Position numbers and translations under genes: made by a program. Positions 1-11,933 of a stretch of 64,000 nt of DNA are shown here, in pieces; positions within the stretch are counted from its first letter, which is position 1, and every line of letters begins with the position of its first letter. Under the pieces are notes generated by a model. It made no database searches. It saw only the letters and a program-made list of their open reading frames with translations, and was not told where the DNA came from. The DNA lies in contig NW_027480532.1 in the NCBI RefSeq assembly GCF_051401765.1, positions 1,178,001 to 1,242,000 on the forward strand, written 5' to 3'. The stretch comes from Calliopsis andreniformis (lineage: Eukaryota; Arthropoda; Insecta; Hymenoptera; Andrenidae).

Positions 1-410
1 AATCCTCAGTCCTCAATCCTCAATCCTCATTCTTCAATCCTCAATACCCAACCTTCAATCTTCAATCCTCAATCCACAATCCTCAATCCTCAATCCTCAC
101 TCTTCAATCCTCAACACCCAATCCTCAATCTTCAATCATCAATCCTCAATTCTCAGACCACAATCCTCAATCTTCAATCCTCAATACTCAATCTTCAATC
201 CTCAATACTCAATCCTCAATCCTCAATCTTCAATCCTCAATACTCAATCTTCAATAATCAATCCTCAATTCTCAATCCTCAATACCCAATCCTCAATCCT
301 CAATCTTCAATCATCAATACTCAGTCTTCAATCCTCAATCCTCAATCCTCAATCCCCAATCCTCATTCTTCAATCATCAATACACAATCCTCAATCTTCA
401 ATCCTCAATC
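1..410 (+). repeat. Mosaic segment homologous to 22.2-22.6 kb
   Basis: This segment aligns with about 22215-22620 at a constant offset of 22214 bp. The shared variant heptamers CTCACTCTTC (near 98 and 22312) and CAGACCACAATCC (near 154 and 22368) are in register, followed by the same series of TACTCAA, ATAATCAA and TACCCAA variants. The same stretch recurs at about 28133 because of the 5918-bp duplication. A handful of substitutions separate the copies, so this is an older exchange than the large tandem duplications. No landmark copy lies inside it. The left edge of the window is still satellite. Confidence 0.8.
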
Positions 411-420
411 CTCAATCCTC

Positions 421-1850
421 AATTGTCAATCCTCAGTCCTCAATCCTCAGACCTCAAACATAAATACTCAACCCTCAGTCCTCGTCCTCAATCCACAACA
501 CTCAATCCTCGAGCCTCAATCGTCAAGACTCAATACTCAATCTTCAATCCTCCATTCTCAATCCTCAATCCTCAATCCTCTATCCTCAATCCTCAATCCT
601 CCATCCTCAATCGTCAGGCTTCAATCCTGAATACCCAATCCTCAGTCTTCAATCTTCAATCCTCAGTCCTCAATTCTCAATCCTCAATCCTCAATCCTCA
701 GTCCTCAGACCTCAAACCACAATCCGCAACCCTCAGCCCTCATCCTCATTCCTCAATCCTCAATCGTCAATCCTCAATCCTCAATCCTCAACCCTCAATC
801 CTCAATGTTCAATCCTCAATACCCAACCCTCAGTCTTCAATCCTCAATCCTCAATCCTCAATCTTCAGTCCTCAATCCTCAGTCCTCAAACATCAATTCT
901 GAATCCTCAATCCTGAATCCTCAATCTTCAGCCCTCAGTCCTCAACAATCAGTTGACATTCCTCGATCCTCAGTAGAATATCCTCAATTCACAGCTTTCA
1001 ATACTCAATACTCAATCTGCAATCCGCCAACCTGTATCCACAAACATCAATTTTCACCACTCAACCCTCAGCACTCATTCCTCAATGTTCAATCCTCAAT
1101 CCTCAACTCTCAATCTTCGATCCTCAATACTGAATCTTCAATCCTCAACTCTCAATCCTCAATCCTCAATCCTCAACCCTTATTCTTCAATCCTCAGTAC
1201 CCAATCCTCAATCTTCAATCCTCAATCCTCAATCCTCAATGCTCAGTCCTCAATCCTCAATCCTCAATCCTCAGACCTGAAACATCAATATTCAACCCTC
1301 AGTCCTCGTCCTCAATCCACAAACCTCAATCCTCAATCCCCAATCTTCAATCATCAATATTCAATCTTCAATCCTCAATCCTCAATCCTCAATCCTCAAT
1401 CCTCAATCCTCAATCTTCAATTCTCAATACTCAGTCTTCAATACTCAATCCTCAATACTCAAACCTCAATCTTCAATCTTCAATCCTCAATACCCAATCC
1501 TCAATCTTCAATCCTCAAACTTCAATCCTCAGTTCGCAATCCTCAATCCTCAATCCTCTGACCTCAGGCATCAATACTCAACCCTCAGTCCTCGTCCTCA
1601 ATCCACAACCCTCAATCCTCAATCCTCAACCTTCATTCATCAATATTCAACCTTCTATCCTCAATCCTCAACCCTCAATCTTCAATCCTCAATCCTCAAT
1701 TCTCAATCTGCAATACTCAATCCTCAATCCTCAATCCTCAATCCTCATTCTTCAATCCTGAATACCCAATCCTCAATTTTCAATCCTCAATCCTCAATCC
1801 TCAGTCCTCAATACTCAACAATCAGTCCTCAATTCTCAATACTCAATCCT
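421..1850 (+). repeat. Block recurring at 3493, 15757 and 17152
   Basis: The block opens with CAATTGTCAATCC and a register-slip motif with the rare AAACATAAATAC variant. It then carries a second-subfamily landmark (974) and ends in a CATTCATCAATATTC tract near 1634. The copy at 3493 differs by whole heptamers, with the offset moving from 3072 to 3065 to 3074. The copies at 15757 and 17152 show the same order, the 15757 copy being cut short by a deletion. The three forward frames here are open for up to 318 codons only because of the 21-nt periodicity; the starts and stops fall at random variant heptamers. Confidence 0.82.
974..1080 (+). repeat. Landmark module, second subfamily (exemplar)
   Basis: The same TAGAATAT start and heptamer register as the first subfamily. 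Diagnostic differences are CAGCTTTCAATAC, then CCTCCAACCTGTATCC and CAATTTTCACCACTC in place of CTTCAAATCTCTATCC and CAATTCTCATCACTC. Copies start at 974, 4039, 5674, 16303 (internally deleted), 17698, 34020 and 37985. All lie in the left mosaic except the two in the 3965-bp duplication, so the subfamily tracks block history. This copy has GCCAACC where others have TCCAACC. Confidence 0.87.
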
Positions 1851-2118
1851 CAAGCCTCAATCTTCAATCCTCAATCCTCAATCTTCATTCATCAATATTC
1901 AACCTTCTATCCTCAATCCTGAACCCTCAATCTTCAATCCTCAATCCTCAATACTCAATCTGCAATACTCAATCCTCAATCCTCAATCCGCAATTCTCAT
2001 TCTTCAATCCTGAATACCCAATCCTCAATTTTCAATCCTCAATCCTCAATCCTCAGTCCTCAATACTCAACAATCAGTCCTCAATTCTCAATACTCAATC
2101 CTCAAGCCTCAATCTTCA
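1615..2118 (+). repeat. 252-bp direct tandem pair
   Basis: Two adjacent copies of a 252-bp unit (36 heptamers) sit at about 1615-1866 and 1867-2118. The markers CATTCATC (1634 and 1886) and the CAGTCCTCAATACTCAACAA stretch (1802 and 2054) both recur at exactly 252 bp. The copies differ by scattered substitutions such as CTCAACC/CTGAACC. The corresponding place in the copy at about 4.7 kb has a single unit, so the doubling is local to this copy. Confidence 0.78.
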
Positions 2119-3492
2119 ATCCTCAATACTCAATCTTCAATCCTCAATCCTAAATCCTCAATCTTCAATGCTCAATCCTCAATCCTCAATCCTCAACCAT
2201 CAATCTTCAATCCTCAATACTCAATCTGCAATCCTCAATCCTCAATCCTCAATCCTCAATTCACATTCTGCAATCCTGAATAACCAATCCTCAATCTTCA
2301 ATCCTCAATCCTCAATCCTCAATTCTCAATCCTCAATCCTCTGTCTTCAGTCCTCAAACCTCAAACCTCAACCCTCAGCCCTCATCCTCAATCCTCAATA
2401 CTCAATCCTCAATCCTCAATCTTCAATCCTCAATACTCAACCTTCAATAATCAATCGTCAATTCTCAATCCTCAATACTCAATCCTCAATTGTCGATCTC
2501 AATCCCCAATCCTCAATCTTCATTCCTCATTCCTCAATCCTCAATCCTCAATCCTCAATCTTCAATCCTCAATCTTCAATCCTCAATACTCAATCTTCAA
2601 TCCTCAATCCTCAATCCTCAATCCTCAATCCTCAATCCTCAGTCCTCAACCGTCAATCTTCAATCATCAATACTCAGTCATCTATACTCAATCCTCAATC
2701 CTCAATCCTCAATGCTCAATCCTCATTCTTCAATCCTCAATACACAATCCTCAATCTTCAATCCTCAATCCTCAATCCTCAATCCTCAGACCTCAAACAT
2801 CAATACTCAACCCTCAGTCCTCGTCCTCAATCCTCAATCTTCAATCCTCAATCCTCAATCCTCAATTCTCAATCCTCAATCCTCAATCCTCAGACCTCAA
2901 ACATCAATACTCAAACCTCAGTCCTCGTCCTCAATACACAACCATCAAACCTTAATCCTCAATATTCAATCATCGATATTCAATCTTCAGTCCTCAATCC
3001 TCAATCCTCAATCCTCAATCCTCAATCCTCAATGTTCAATCCGCAATACCCAATCCTCAATCTTCAATCCTCAATCCACAATCCTCAATCCTCAATCCTC
3101 ATTCTTCAATCCTCAACACCCAATCCTCAATCTTCAATCCTCAATCCTCAATTCTCAGACCTCAACCCTCAATCTTCAATCCTCAATACTCAATCTGCAA
3201 CGCTCAATCCTCAGTCCTCAATCCTCAATCCTCATTCTTCAATCCTCAATACCCAATCCTCAATCTTCAATCCTCAATCCACAATCCTCAATCCTCAATC
3301 CTCATTCTTCAATCCTCAACACCCAATCCTCAATCTTCAATCCTCAATCCTCAATTCTCAGACCTCAATCCTCAATCTTCAATTCTCAATACTCAATCTT
3401 CAATCCTCAATCCTCAATCCTCAATCCTCAATCCTCATTCTTCAATTCTCAACACCCAATCCTCAATCTTCAATCCTCAATCCTCAATCCTC
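2119..3492 (+). repeat. Mosaic segment, homologous to 16.6-17.15 kb, with a 203-bp extra piece
   Basis: From about 2770 to 3492 this aligns with 16632-17151. The offset is 13862 at the CAACCATCAAACC marker (2939) and 13659 at 3361, so this copy carries 203 extra bp, exactly 29 heptamers, between about 3100 and 3358. The extra piece is a repeat of neighbouring CATTCTTCAA...CAACACCCAA variants, as expected of slippage or unequal exchange in register. The first 650 bp are plain heptamers with common variants and a CCCTCA 6-mer near 2373. There is no landmark copy. Confidence 0.75.
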
Positions 3493-5415
3493 AATTGTCA
3501 ATCCTCAGTCCTCAATCCTCAGACCTCAAACATAAATACTCAACCCTCAGTCCTCGTCCTCAATCCACAACACTCAATCCTCGAGCCTCAATCGTCAAGA
3601 CTCAATACTCAATCTTCAATCCTCCATTCTCAATCCTCAATCCTCAATCCTCCATCCTCAATCCTCAATCCTCCATCCTCAATCGTCAGGCTTCAATCCT
3701 CAATACCCAATCCTCAGTCTTCAATCTTCAATCCTCAGTCCTCAATTCTCAATCCTCAATCCTCAGTCCTCAGACCTCAAACCACAATCCGCAACCCTCA
3801 GCCCTCATCCTCATTCCTCAATCCTCAATCGTCAATCATCAATCCTCAATCCTCAACCCTCAATCCTCAATGTTCAATCCTCAATACCCAACCCTCAGTC
3901 TTCAATCCTCAATCCTCAATACTCAATCTTCAGTCCTCAATCCTCAGTCCTCAAACCTCAATTCTGAATCCTCAATCCTGAATCCTCAATCTTCAGCCCT
4001 CAGTCCTCAACAATCAGTTGATATTCCTCGATCCTCAGTAGAATATCCTCAATTCACAGCTTTCAATACTCAATACTCAATCTGCAATCCTCCAACCTGT
4101 ATCCACAAACATCAATTTTCACCACTCAACCCTCAGCACTCATTCCTCAACGTTCAATCCTCAATCCTCAATTCTCAATCTTCGATCCTCAATACTGAAT
4201 CTTCAATCCTCAACTCTCAATCCTCAATCCTCAATCCTCAACCCTTATTCTTCAATCCTCAGTACCCAATCCTCAATCTTCAATCCTCAATCCTCAATCC
4301 TCAATTCTCAATCCTCAATCCTCAATCCTCAATCCTCAGACCTGAAACGTCAATATTCAACCCTCAGTCCTCGTCCTCAATCCACAAACCTCAATCCTCA
4401 ATCCTCAATCTTCAATCATCAATATTCAATCTTCAATCCTCAATCCTCAATCCTCAATCCTCAATCCTCAATCCTCAATCTTCAATTCTCAATACTTAGT
4501 CTTCAATACTCAATCCTCAATACTCAAACCTCAATCCTCAATCTTCAATCCTCAATACCCAATCCTTAATCTTCAATCCTCAAACATCAATCCTCAGTTC
4601 GCAATCCTCAATCCTCAATCCTCTGACCTCAGGCATCAATACTCAACCCTCAGTCCTCGTCCTCAATCCACAACCCTCAATCCTCAATCCTCAACCTTCA
4701 TTCATCAATATTCAACCTTCTATCCTCAATCCTCAACCCTCAATCTTCAATCCTCAATCTTCAATACTCAATCTGCAATACTCAATCCTCAATCCTCAAT
4801 CCTCAATCCTCATTCTTCAATCCTGAATACCCAATCCTCAATTCTCAATCCTCAATCCTCAATCCTCAGTCCTCAATACTCAACAATCAGTCCTCAATTC
4901 TCAATACTCAATCCTCAAGCCTCAATCTTCAATCCTCAATACTCAATCTTCAATCCTCAATCCTCAATCCTCAATCTTCAATGCTCAATCCTCAATCCTC
5001 AATCCTCAACCCTCAATCTTCAATACTCAATCCTCAATCGTCGATCCTCAATCCCCAATCCTCAATCTTCAATCCTCAATCCTCAATCCTCAATCCTCAA
5101 TCCTCAATCCTCAATCCTCAACCCTCAATCTTCAATTCTCAATACTCAGTCTTCAATACTCAATCCTCAATACTCAAACCTCAATCCTCAATCTTCAATC
5201 CTCAATACCCAATCCTCAATCTTCAATCCTCAATACCCAATTCTCAATCTTCAATCCTCAAACTTCAATGCTCAGTTCGCAACCCTCAATCCTCAATCCT
5301 CAATCCTCAACCCTCAATGTTGAATCCGCAATACCCAATCCTCAATCTTCAATCCTCAATCCTCAATCCTCAACCCTCAATCCTCAATAATCAATCCACA
5401 ATCCTCAGTCCCCAA
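3493..5415 (+). repeat. 1.9-kb block near-identical to 17152-19074
   Basis: The offset is exactly 13659 bp at every marker checked: CAATTGTC (3493/17152), the landmark (4039/17698), ATGCTCAATCC (4981/18640) and TGTTGAATCC (5318/18977). The copies part at about 5416 and 19075, where one continues AACCTCAATCCGCAACC and the other AACCTCAAACCTC. A few substitutions are visible, for example TACTCAA versus TACTCCA. The copies lie 13.7 kb apart with other satellite between, so this is a dispersed rather than a tandem duplication within the array. Confidence 0.85.
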
Positions 5416-8019
5416 ACCTCAATCCGCAACCCTCAGCCCTCAACCTCATTCCTCAATCCTCAATCGTCAATCCTCAATCCTCAATCCTCAACCCTCAATC
5501 CTCAATGTTCAATCCTCAATACCCAACCCTCAGTCTTCAATCCTCAGTCCTAAATCCTCAATCTTCAATCCTCAATCCTCTGTCCTCAAACCTCAATTCT
5601 GAATCCTCAATCCTGAATCCTCAATCTTCAGCCCTCAGTCCTCAACAATCAGTTGTCATTCCTCAATCCTCAGTAGAATATCCTCAATTCACAGCTTTCA
5701 ATACTCAATACTCAATCTGCAATCCTCCAACCTGTATCCACAAACATCAATTTTCACCACTGAACCCTCAGCACCCATTCCTCAATGTTCAATCCTCAAT
5801 CCTCAACACTCAATCTTCGATCCTCAATACTGAATCTTCAATCCTCAACTCTCAATCCTCAATCCTCAATCCTCAACCCTTATTCTTCAATCCTCAGTAC
5901 CCAATCCTCAATCTTCAATCCTCAATCCTCAATCCTCTATTCTCAATCCTCAATCCTCAATCCTCAATCCTCAGACCTCAAACATCAATATTCAACCCTC
6001 AGTCCTCCTCCTCAATCCACAAACCTCAATCCTCAATCCTCAATATTCAATCATCAATATTCAATCTTCAATCCTCAATCCTCAATCCTCAATCTTCAAT
6101 CCTCAATTTTCAATCCTCAATACTCAGTCTTCAATCCTCAATCCTCAATAATCAATCCTCAATCCTCAATCCTCAATCCTCAATCCTCAATGTTCAATCC
6201 GCAACGCGCAATCCTCAATCTTCAATCCTCAATCCACAATCCTCAATCCTCAATCCTCATTCTTCAACCCTCAACACCCAATCCTCAATCTTCAATCCTC
6301 AATTCTCAATTCTCAGACCTCAACCCTCAATCTTCAATCCTCAATACACAATCTGCGACCCTCAATCCTCAGTCCTCAATCCTCAATCCTCATTCTTCAA
6401 TCCTCAATACCCAATCCTCAATCTTCAATCCTCAATCCACAATCCTCAATCCTCAATCCTCATTCTTCAATCCTCAACACCCAATCCTCAATCTTCAATC
6501 CTCAATCCTCAATTCTCAGACCTCAATACTCATTCTTCAATCCTCAACACCCAATCCTCAATCTTCAATCCTCAATCCTCAATTCTCAGACCTCAATCCT
6601 CAATCTTCAATCCTCAATACTCAATCTTCAATCCTCAATCCTCAATCCTCAATCCACAATCCTCATTCTTCAATCCTCAACACCCAATCCTCAATCTTCA
6701 ATCCTCAATCCTCAATCCTCAATTCTCAATCCTCAATCCTCAATCCTCAGACCTCAAACATCAATACTCAGCCCTCAGTCCTCGTCCTCAATCCACAACA
6801 CGCAATCCTCGATCCTCAATCGTCAATCCTCAATACTCAGTCTTCAATCCTCAATCCTCAATACTCAATCCTCAATCCTCAATCTTCAATCCTCAATACC
6901 CAATCCTCAATCTTCAATCCTCAAACTTCAATTCTCAGTTCGCAATCCTCAATCCTCAATCCTCTGACCTCAGGCATCAATACTCAACCCTCAGTCCTGG
7001 TCCTCAATCCACAACCCTCAATCCTCAATCCGCAATCTTCATTCATCAATATTCAACCTTCTATCCTCAATCCTCAACCCTCAATCTTCAATCCTCAATC
7101 CTCAATACTCAATCTGCAATACTCAATCCTCAATCCTCAATCCTCAATCCTCATTCTTCAATCCTGAATACCCAATCCTCAATCTTCAATACTCAATCCT
7201 CAATCCTCAGTCCTCAGTACTCAACTATTAGTCCTCAATCCTCAATCCTCAATCCTCAATACTCAATCCTCAATCCTCAGTTCTCAAACCTCAAACCTCA
7301 ATCTTCAATCCTCAATACTCAATCTTCAATCCTCCGTCCTCAATCCTCAACCCTCAATCCTAAATCCTGAATCGTCAGGCTTCAATCCTCAATACTCAAT
7401 CTTCAATCCTCAATCCTCAATCCTCATTCCTCAATCCTCATTCTTCAATCCTCAATACGCAATCCTCAATCTTCAATCCTCAATCCTCAATCCTCAATTC
7501 TCAATCCTCAATCCTCAGTCCTAAGTCCTCAAATCTCAATCCTCAACCCTCAGCCCTCATCCTCAATCCTCAATCCTCAATCCTCAACCCTCAATCCTCA
7601 ATCCTGAAGCATCAACCCTCAATCCTCAGTCCTCAGTCCTCAAACCTCAATCCTGAATCCTCAATCTTCAGACCTCAGACCTCAACAATCAGATGTCAAT
7701 CCTGAATCCTTAATAGAATATCATCAATTCACAGTTTTCAATACCCAATACTCAATCTGCAATTTTCAAATCTCTATTCACAAACATCAATTCTCATCAC
7801 TCAACCCTCAACACTCAGTCCGCAATCCTCAACCTTCAACCCTCAATCCTCAATACTCAATCCTCAATCCTCAATCGTCAATACTCAATACTCAACCTTC
7901 AATCATCAATCCTCAATCCTCAATCCTCAATCCTCAATCGTCAATACTCAATCTTCAATCCTCAATCCTCAATCCGTAACCCTCAATGCTCAATCCTCAA
8001 TCCTCATTCCTCAAACCTC
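5416..8019 (+). repeat. Mosaic segment with two landmarks (5674, 7714)
   Basis: The first part, around the landmark at 5674, repeats the 0.95-1.4 kb block at an offset of 4700 bp (ATGTTCAATCC at 1085 and 5785). It then departs into a stretch with several CATTCTTCAA/CAACACCCAA alternations (6240-6700). The tail from about 6900 returns to the CTGACCTCAGGCATC and CATTCATCAATATTC markers seen at 1560-1660. The landmark at 7714 is first-subfamily and full length. Nothing other than heptamer satellite is present. Confidence 0.72.
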
Positions 8020-8210
8020 AATCTTCAATCCTCAATACTCAATCTGCAATCCTCAATCCTCAGTCCTCAATCCTCAATCCTCAATCGTCGATCCTCAATC
8101 CCCAATCCTCAATCTTCAATCCTCAACCCTCGATCCCCAATCCTCAATCCTCAATCCTCAATCTTCAATCCTCAATACTCAATCTTCAATCCTCAATTCT
8201 CAATACTCAA

Positions 8211-8255
8211 TAGAATATCCAGAATTCTCAGGATTCAATACTCAAACCTCAACAC
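8211..8255 (+). repeat. Palindromic landmark variant with EcoRI site (six copies)
   Basis: TAGAATATCC is followed by AGAATTCTCAGGATTC and then CAATACTCAAACC. In the copies at 10381 and 12690 the base after CC is T, giving TCCTGAATTCTCAGGA, an inverted repeat with 6-bp arms around ATTC; 13263 also has it. The copies at 8211 and 14692 have CCAGAATTCTCAGG, and 33684 has lost part of the right arm (TCAGTA). The stretch aligns base for base with the start of the landmark (GAATTCTCAGGATTC against CAATTCACAGTTTTC), so it is a diverged landmark. It contains GAATTC, an EcoRI site. Confidence 0.82.
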
Positions 8256-8921
8256 GCAACCCTGAATCCTCAGTCCTCAATCCTCAATCGTCAATCTTCA
8301 ATCCTCAATACTCAAACTTCAATCCTCCATCCTCAACCCTCAGTCGTCAATCCTCAATCCTCAATCGTCAGGCTTCAATCCTCAATACTCAATCTTTAAT
8401 CCTCAATCCTCAATCGTCATTCGTCATCCTCATTCTTCAATCCTCAATACCCAATCCTCAATCTTCAATCTTCAACCCTCAATCCTCAACCCTCAATCCT
8501 CAACCCTCAATCCACAAACCTCAAACCTCAATTCTCAACCCTCAGCCCTCATCCTCAAACCTCAATCCTCAATCTTCAATCCTCAATCCTCAATCCTCAA
8601 TTCTCAATCCTCAATCGTCATTCGTCAATCCTCATTCTTCAATCCTCAATACCCAATCCTCAATCTTCAATCTTTAACCCTGAATCCTCAACTCTCAATC
8701 CTCAATCCTCAATCCTCAGACCTCAAACCTCAATCCTCAACCCTCAGCCCTCATCCTCAATCCTCAATCCTCAATCCTCAATCCTGAATCCTCAATCCTC
8801 GTTCCTCAATCCTCAATCCTCAATCCTCAGTCATCAAACCTCAATCCTGAATCCTCAATCCTGAATCCTCAATCTTCAGACCTCAGACCTGAACAATCAG
8901 ATGTCAATCCTCAATCCTCAA

Positions 8922-8972
8922 TAGAATATCATCAATTCACAGTTTTCAATACTCAATACTCAGTCTTCAATC
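8922..8972 (+). repeat. Truncated landmark (also 13974, 20493, 24447, 26411)
   Basis: It begins as TAGAATATCATCAATTCACAG and continues to CAATACTCAATACTC, then reverts to plain heptamers (CAGTCTTCAATCC) without the second half of the module. The copies at 13974, 20493 and 26411 share the same end point, so the truncation was inherited. The copy at 24447 has a different end (CAATCCTCAAGCC) because it is the duplication junction. Confidence 0.82.
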
Positions 8973-9352
8973 CTCAATCCTCAATCCTCAATCCTCAATC
9001 CTCAATCGTCATTCGTCAATCCTCAATACTCAATCTTCAATCCTCAATCCTCAATCCTCAATCCTCAAACCTCATTCCACAATCCTCAATACCCAATCCT
9101 CAATCTTCAATCCTCAATCCTCAATCCTCAATACTCAATCCTCAATCCTCAGTCCTCAATCCTCAGTCCTCAGTCCTCAAACCTCAATCCTCAACCCTCA
9201 GCCCTCATCCTCAATCCTCAACCCTAAATTCTCAATCCTCAAACCTCAAACCTCAATCCTCAACGGTCAGTCCTCGTCCTCAATCGTCGACCCTCAATCC
9301 TCAATCCTCAGTCCTCAATCTTCAATCCTCAAGACTCAATATTCAATCCTCA

Positions 9353-11933
9353 ATCCTCAATCCTCAATCCTCCATCCTCAATCTTCAATCCTCAATCCTC
9401 AGTCCTCAATCCTCAATCCTCATTCTTCAATACTCAATACCCAATCCTCAGTCTTCAATCCTCAATCCTCAATCCTCAAATCTCAATCCCCAATCCTCAG
9501 TCCTCAGTCCTCAAACCTCAATCCTCAACCCTCAGCCCTCATCCTCAATTCTCAATCCTCAATCCTCAATCCTCAACCTTCAATCCTCAATACTCTATCT
9601 TCAATAATCAATCCTCAATTCTCAATCCTCAATACTCAATCCTCAATCGTCAATCCTCAATAGAATATTATCAATTCACAGTTTTCAATACACAGTACTC
9701 AATCTGCAATCTTCAAATTTCTATCCACAAACATCAATTCTCATCACTCAACCCTCAACACTCAGTCCCCAATCCTCAATCCTCAATCCTCAATCCGCAA
9801 TACTCAACCCTCAACACTCAGTCCCCAATCCTCAATCTTCAATCCTCAATCCTCAAACCTCAATCCTCAATCCTCAATCTTCAATCCTCTATACTCAATC
9901 CTCAATCCTCGATCCTCAATCCTCAATCCTCAATCCTCAATCCTCAATCCTCATTCTACAATCCTCAATACCCAATCCTCAATCATCAATCCTCAATCCT
10001 CAATCCTCAATCTTCAATCCTCAATCCTCAATCCTCAATTCTCAATCCTCAATCCTCAACCTTCAATCCTCAATACTCAATCTTCAATCCTCTATCCCCA
10101 ATCCTCAATCCTCAATCCTCATTCTCCAATCCTCAACACCCAATCCTCAATCTTCAATCCTCAATCCTCAATCCACAATTCTCAATGCTCAATCCTCAAT
10201 CCTCAGACCACAAACATCAATACTCAACCCTCAGTCCTCGTCCTCAATACACAACCCTCAACCCTCGATCCTCAACCTTCAATCATCAATATTCAATCTT
10301 CAATCATCAATCCTCTATCCTCAATACTCAAACCTCAATCCTCAAAACTCAACTATCAATCCTCAATTCTCAATACTCAATAGAATATCCTGAATTCTCA
10401 GGATTCAATACTCAAACCTCAACCCTCAACCCTCAGCCCTCATTCTCAATCCTCAATCCTCAATCCTCAATCCTCAATATTCAATCCACAATTCTCAATC
10501 TTCAATCCACAATCCTCAATCTTCAATCCTCAATTCTCAATCCTCAGTAATCAATCCTCAATCTTCAATACTCAATCGTCAATCCTCAGTCCTCAATCCT
10601 CAATCCGCAATCCTCGTTCCTCAAACCTCAATCCTCAACCCTCAGTCTTCATACTCAATTCTCAATTCTCAATCCTCAATCCTCAATCCTCAATCTTCAA
10701 TCCTCAATAATCAATCTCCAATCCTAGATACTCATTCCCCAATCCTCAATCCTTAATCCTCAGCCTTCAATCCTCAACCCCAGTCCTCAATCTTCAATCC
10801 TTAATGCTCTATCCCCAATCCTCAATCCTCAGTCCTCAATCCTCTATCCTCAATCCTCAAACCTCAATCCTCAACCGTCAGCCCTCGTCCTCAATACTCA
10901 ACACTCAATCCTCAATCCTCAATCTTCAATCCTCAATACTCAATATTCAATCCTCAATCCTCTATCCTCAATCCTCAATCTTCAATCCTCAACCCTCAGC
11001 CCTCATCCTCAATCCTCAACCCTAAATTCTCAATCCTCAAACCTCAAACCTCAATCCTCAACGGTCAGTCCTCGTCCTCAATCCTCGACCCTCAATCCTC
11101 AATCCTCAGTCCTCAATCTTCAATCCTCAAGACTCAATATTCAATCCTCAATCCTCAATCCTCAATCCTCCATCCTCAATTTTCAATCCTCAATTCTCAG
11201 TCCTCAATCCTCAATCCTCATTCTTCAATACTCAATACCCAATCCTCAGTCTTCAATCCTCAATCCTCAATCCTCAAATCTCAATCCCCAATCCTCAGTC
11301 CTCAGTCCTCAAACCTCAATCCTCAACCCTCAGCCCTCATCCTCAATTCTCAATCCTCAATCCTCAATCCTCAATCTTCAATCCTCAATACTCTATCTTC
11401 AATAATCAATCCTCAATTCTCAATCCTCAATACTCAATCCTCAATCGTCATTCCTCAATTCCCAATCCTCAATCTTCAATCCTCAATCCTCAATCCTCAA
11501 TCCTCAATCCTCAATCTTCAATCCCCAATAATCAATCTTCAATCCTCAATCCTCAATCCTCAATCCTGAATCCTCAATTCTCAATCCCCAAACTCCAATC
11601 CTCTATACTCAGTCTTCAATCCTCAATCCTCAATCCTCAATCCTCATTCTTCAACCCTCAATACCCAATCCTCAATCTTCAATCATCAATCCTCAATCCT
11701 CAATTCTCAATCCTCAATCCTCAATCCTCAGTCCTCAAACCTCAATCGCCAATCCTCAGCCCTCATCCTCAATCCTCTATCCTCAATCTTCAATCCTCAA
11801 TCCTCAATCCTCATGCCTCAATTCTCAATCCTCAATCCTCAGTCATCAAACATCAATCCTGAATCGTCAATCCTGAATTCTCAATCTTGAGACCTCAGAC
11901 CTGAACAATCATATGTCAATCCTCAATCCTCAA
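9353..11933 (+). repeat. Mosaic with landmark 9661 and palindromic variant 10381
   Basis: Bases 9190-9646 recur at 10988-11444 with an offset of 1798 bp (CCCTAAATT at 9222 and 11020). The landmark region 9661-9840 recurs at 11934-12113 with an offset of 2273 bp. The region around 9950-10600, with the palindromic variant, recurs at about 12260-12900 with an offset near 2309. Eight 6-mers lie between 10381 and 11934, matching the interval of 1553 = 223 x 7 - 8. One 6-mer, CCCCAG near 10777, is a different type from the usual TCCTCG/CCCTCA. Confidence 0.75.

Larger units (their letters stand above)
8020..9352 (+). repeat. 1.3-kb block homologous to 13072-14390
   Basis: The offset is 5052 bp at the palindromic variant (8211/13263) and at the truncated landmark (8922/13974). 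It falls to 5038 at the CCCTAAATT marker (9222/14260), a difference of 14 bp or two heptamers. The block holds one palindrome-bearing variant followed 711 bp later by one truncated landmark; the same 711-bp spacing is kept in the second copy. Three CCTCAT-type 6-mers lie between these two markers in each copy, which accounts for 711 = 102 x 7 - 3. Confidence 0.83.

Noticed and set aside
974..981. TAGAATAT as a TATA-like promoter element
   Set aside because: It occurs in more than 40 landmark copies with no gene downstream and no other promoter signal; it is a diverged heptamer pair in register.
2490..4499. Long open frame of 669 codons rich in SSILNPQ, and similar ones at 5505-7370, 22054-23718 and 46451-48241
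   Set aside because: All three forward frames give the same peptide cycle because the unit is 7 nt; overlapping frames are open at once; starts and stops sit on chance variant heptamers and many would-be starts are not ATG; whole-heptamer indels are tolerated as freely as substitutions.
7681..7830. Landmark as a transposable-element remnant
   Set aside because: It reads as fifteen consecutive heptamers in phase with both flanks, with no target-site duplication, terminal repeat or coding trace, so it is diverged satellite and not an insertion.
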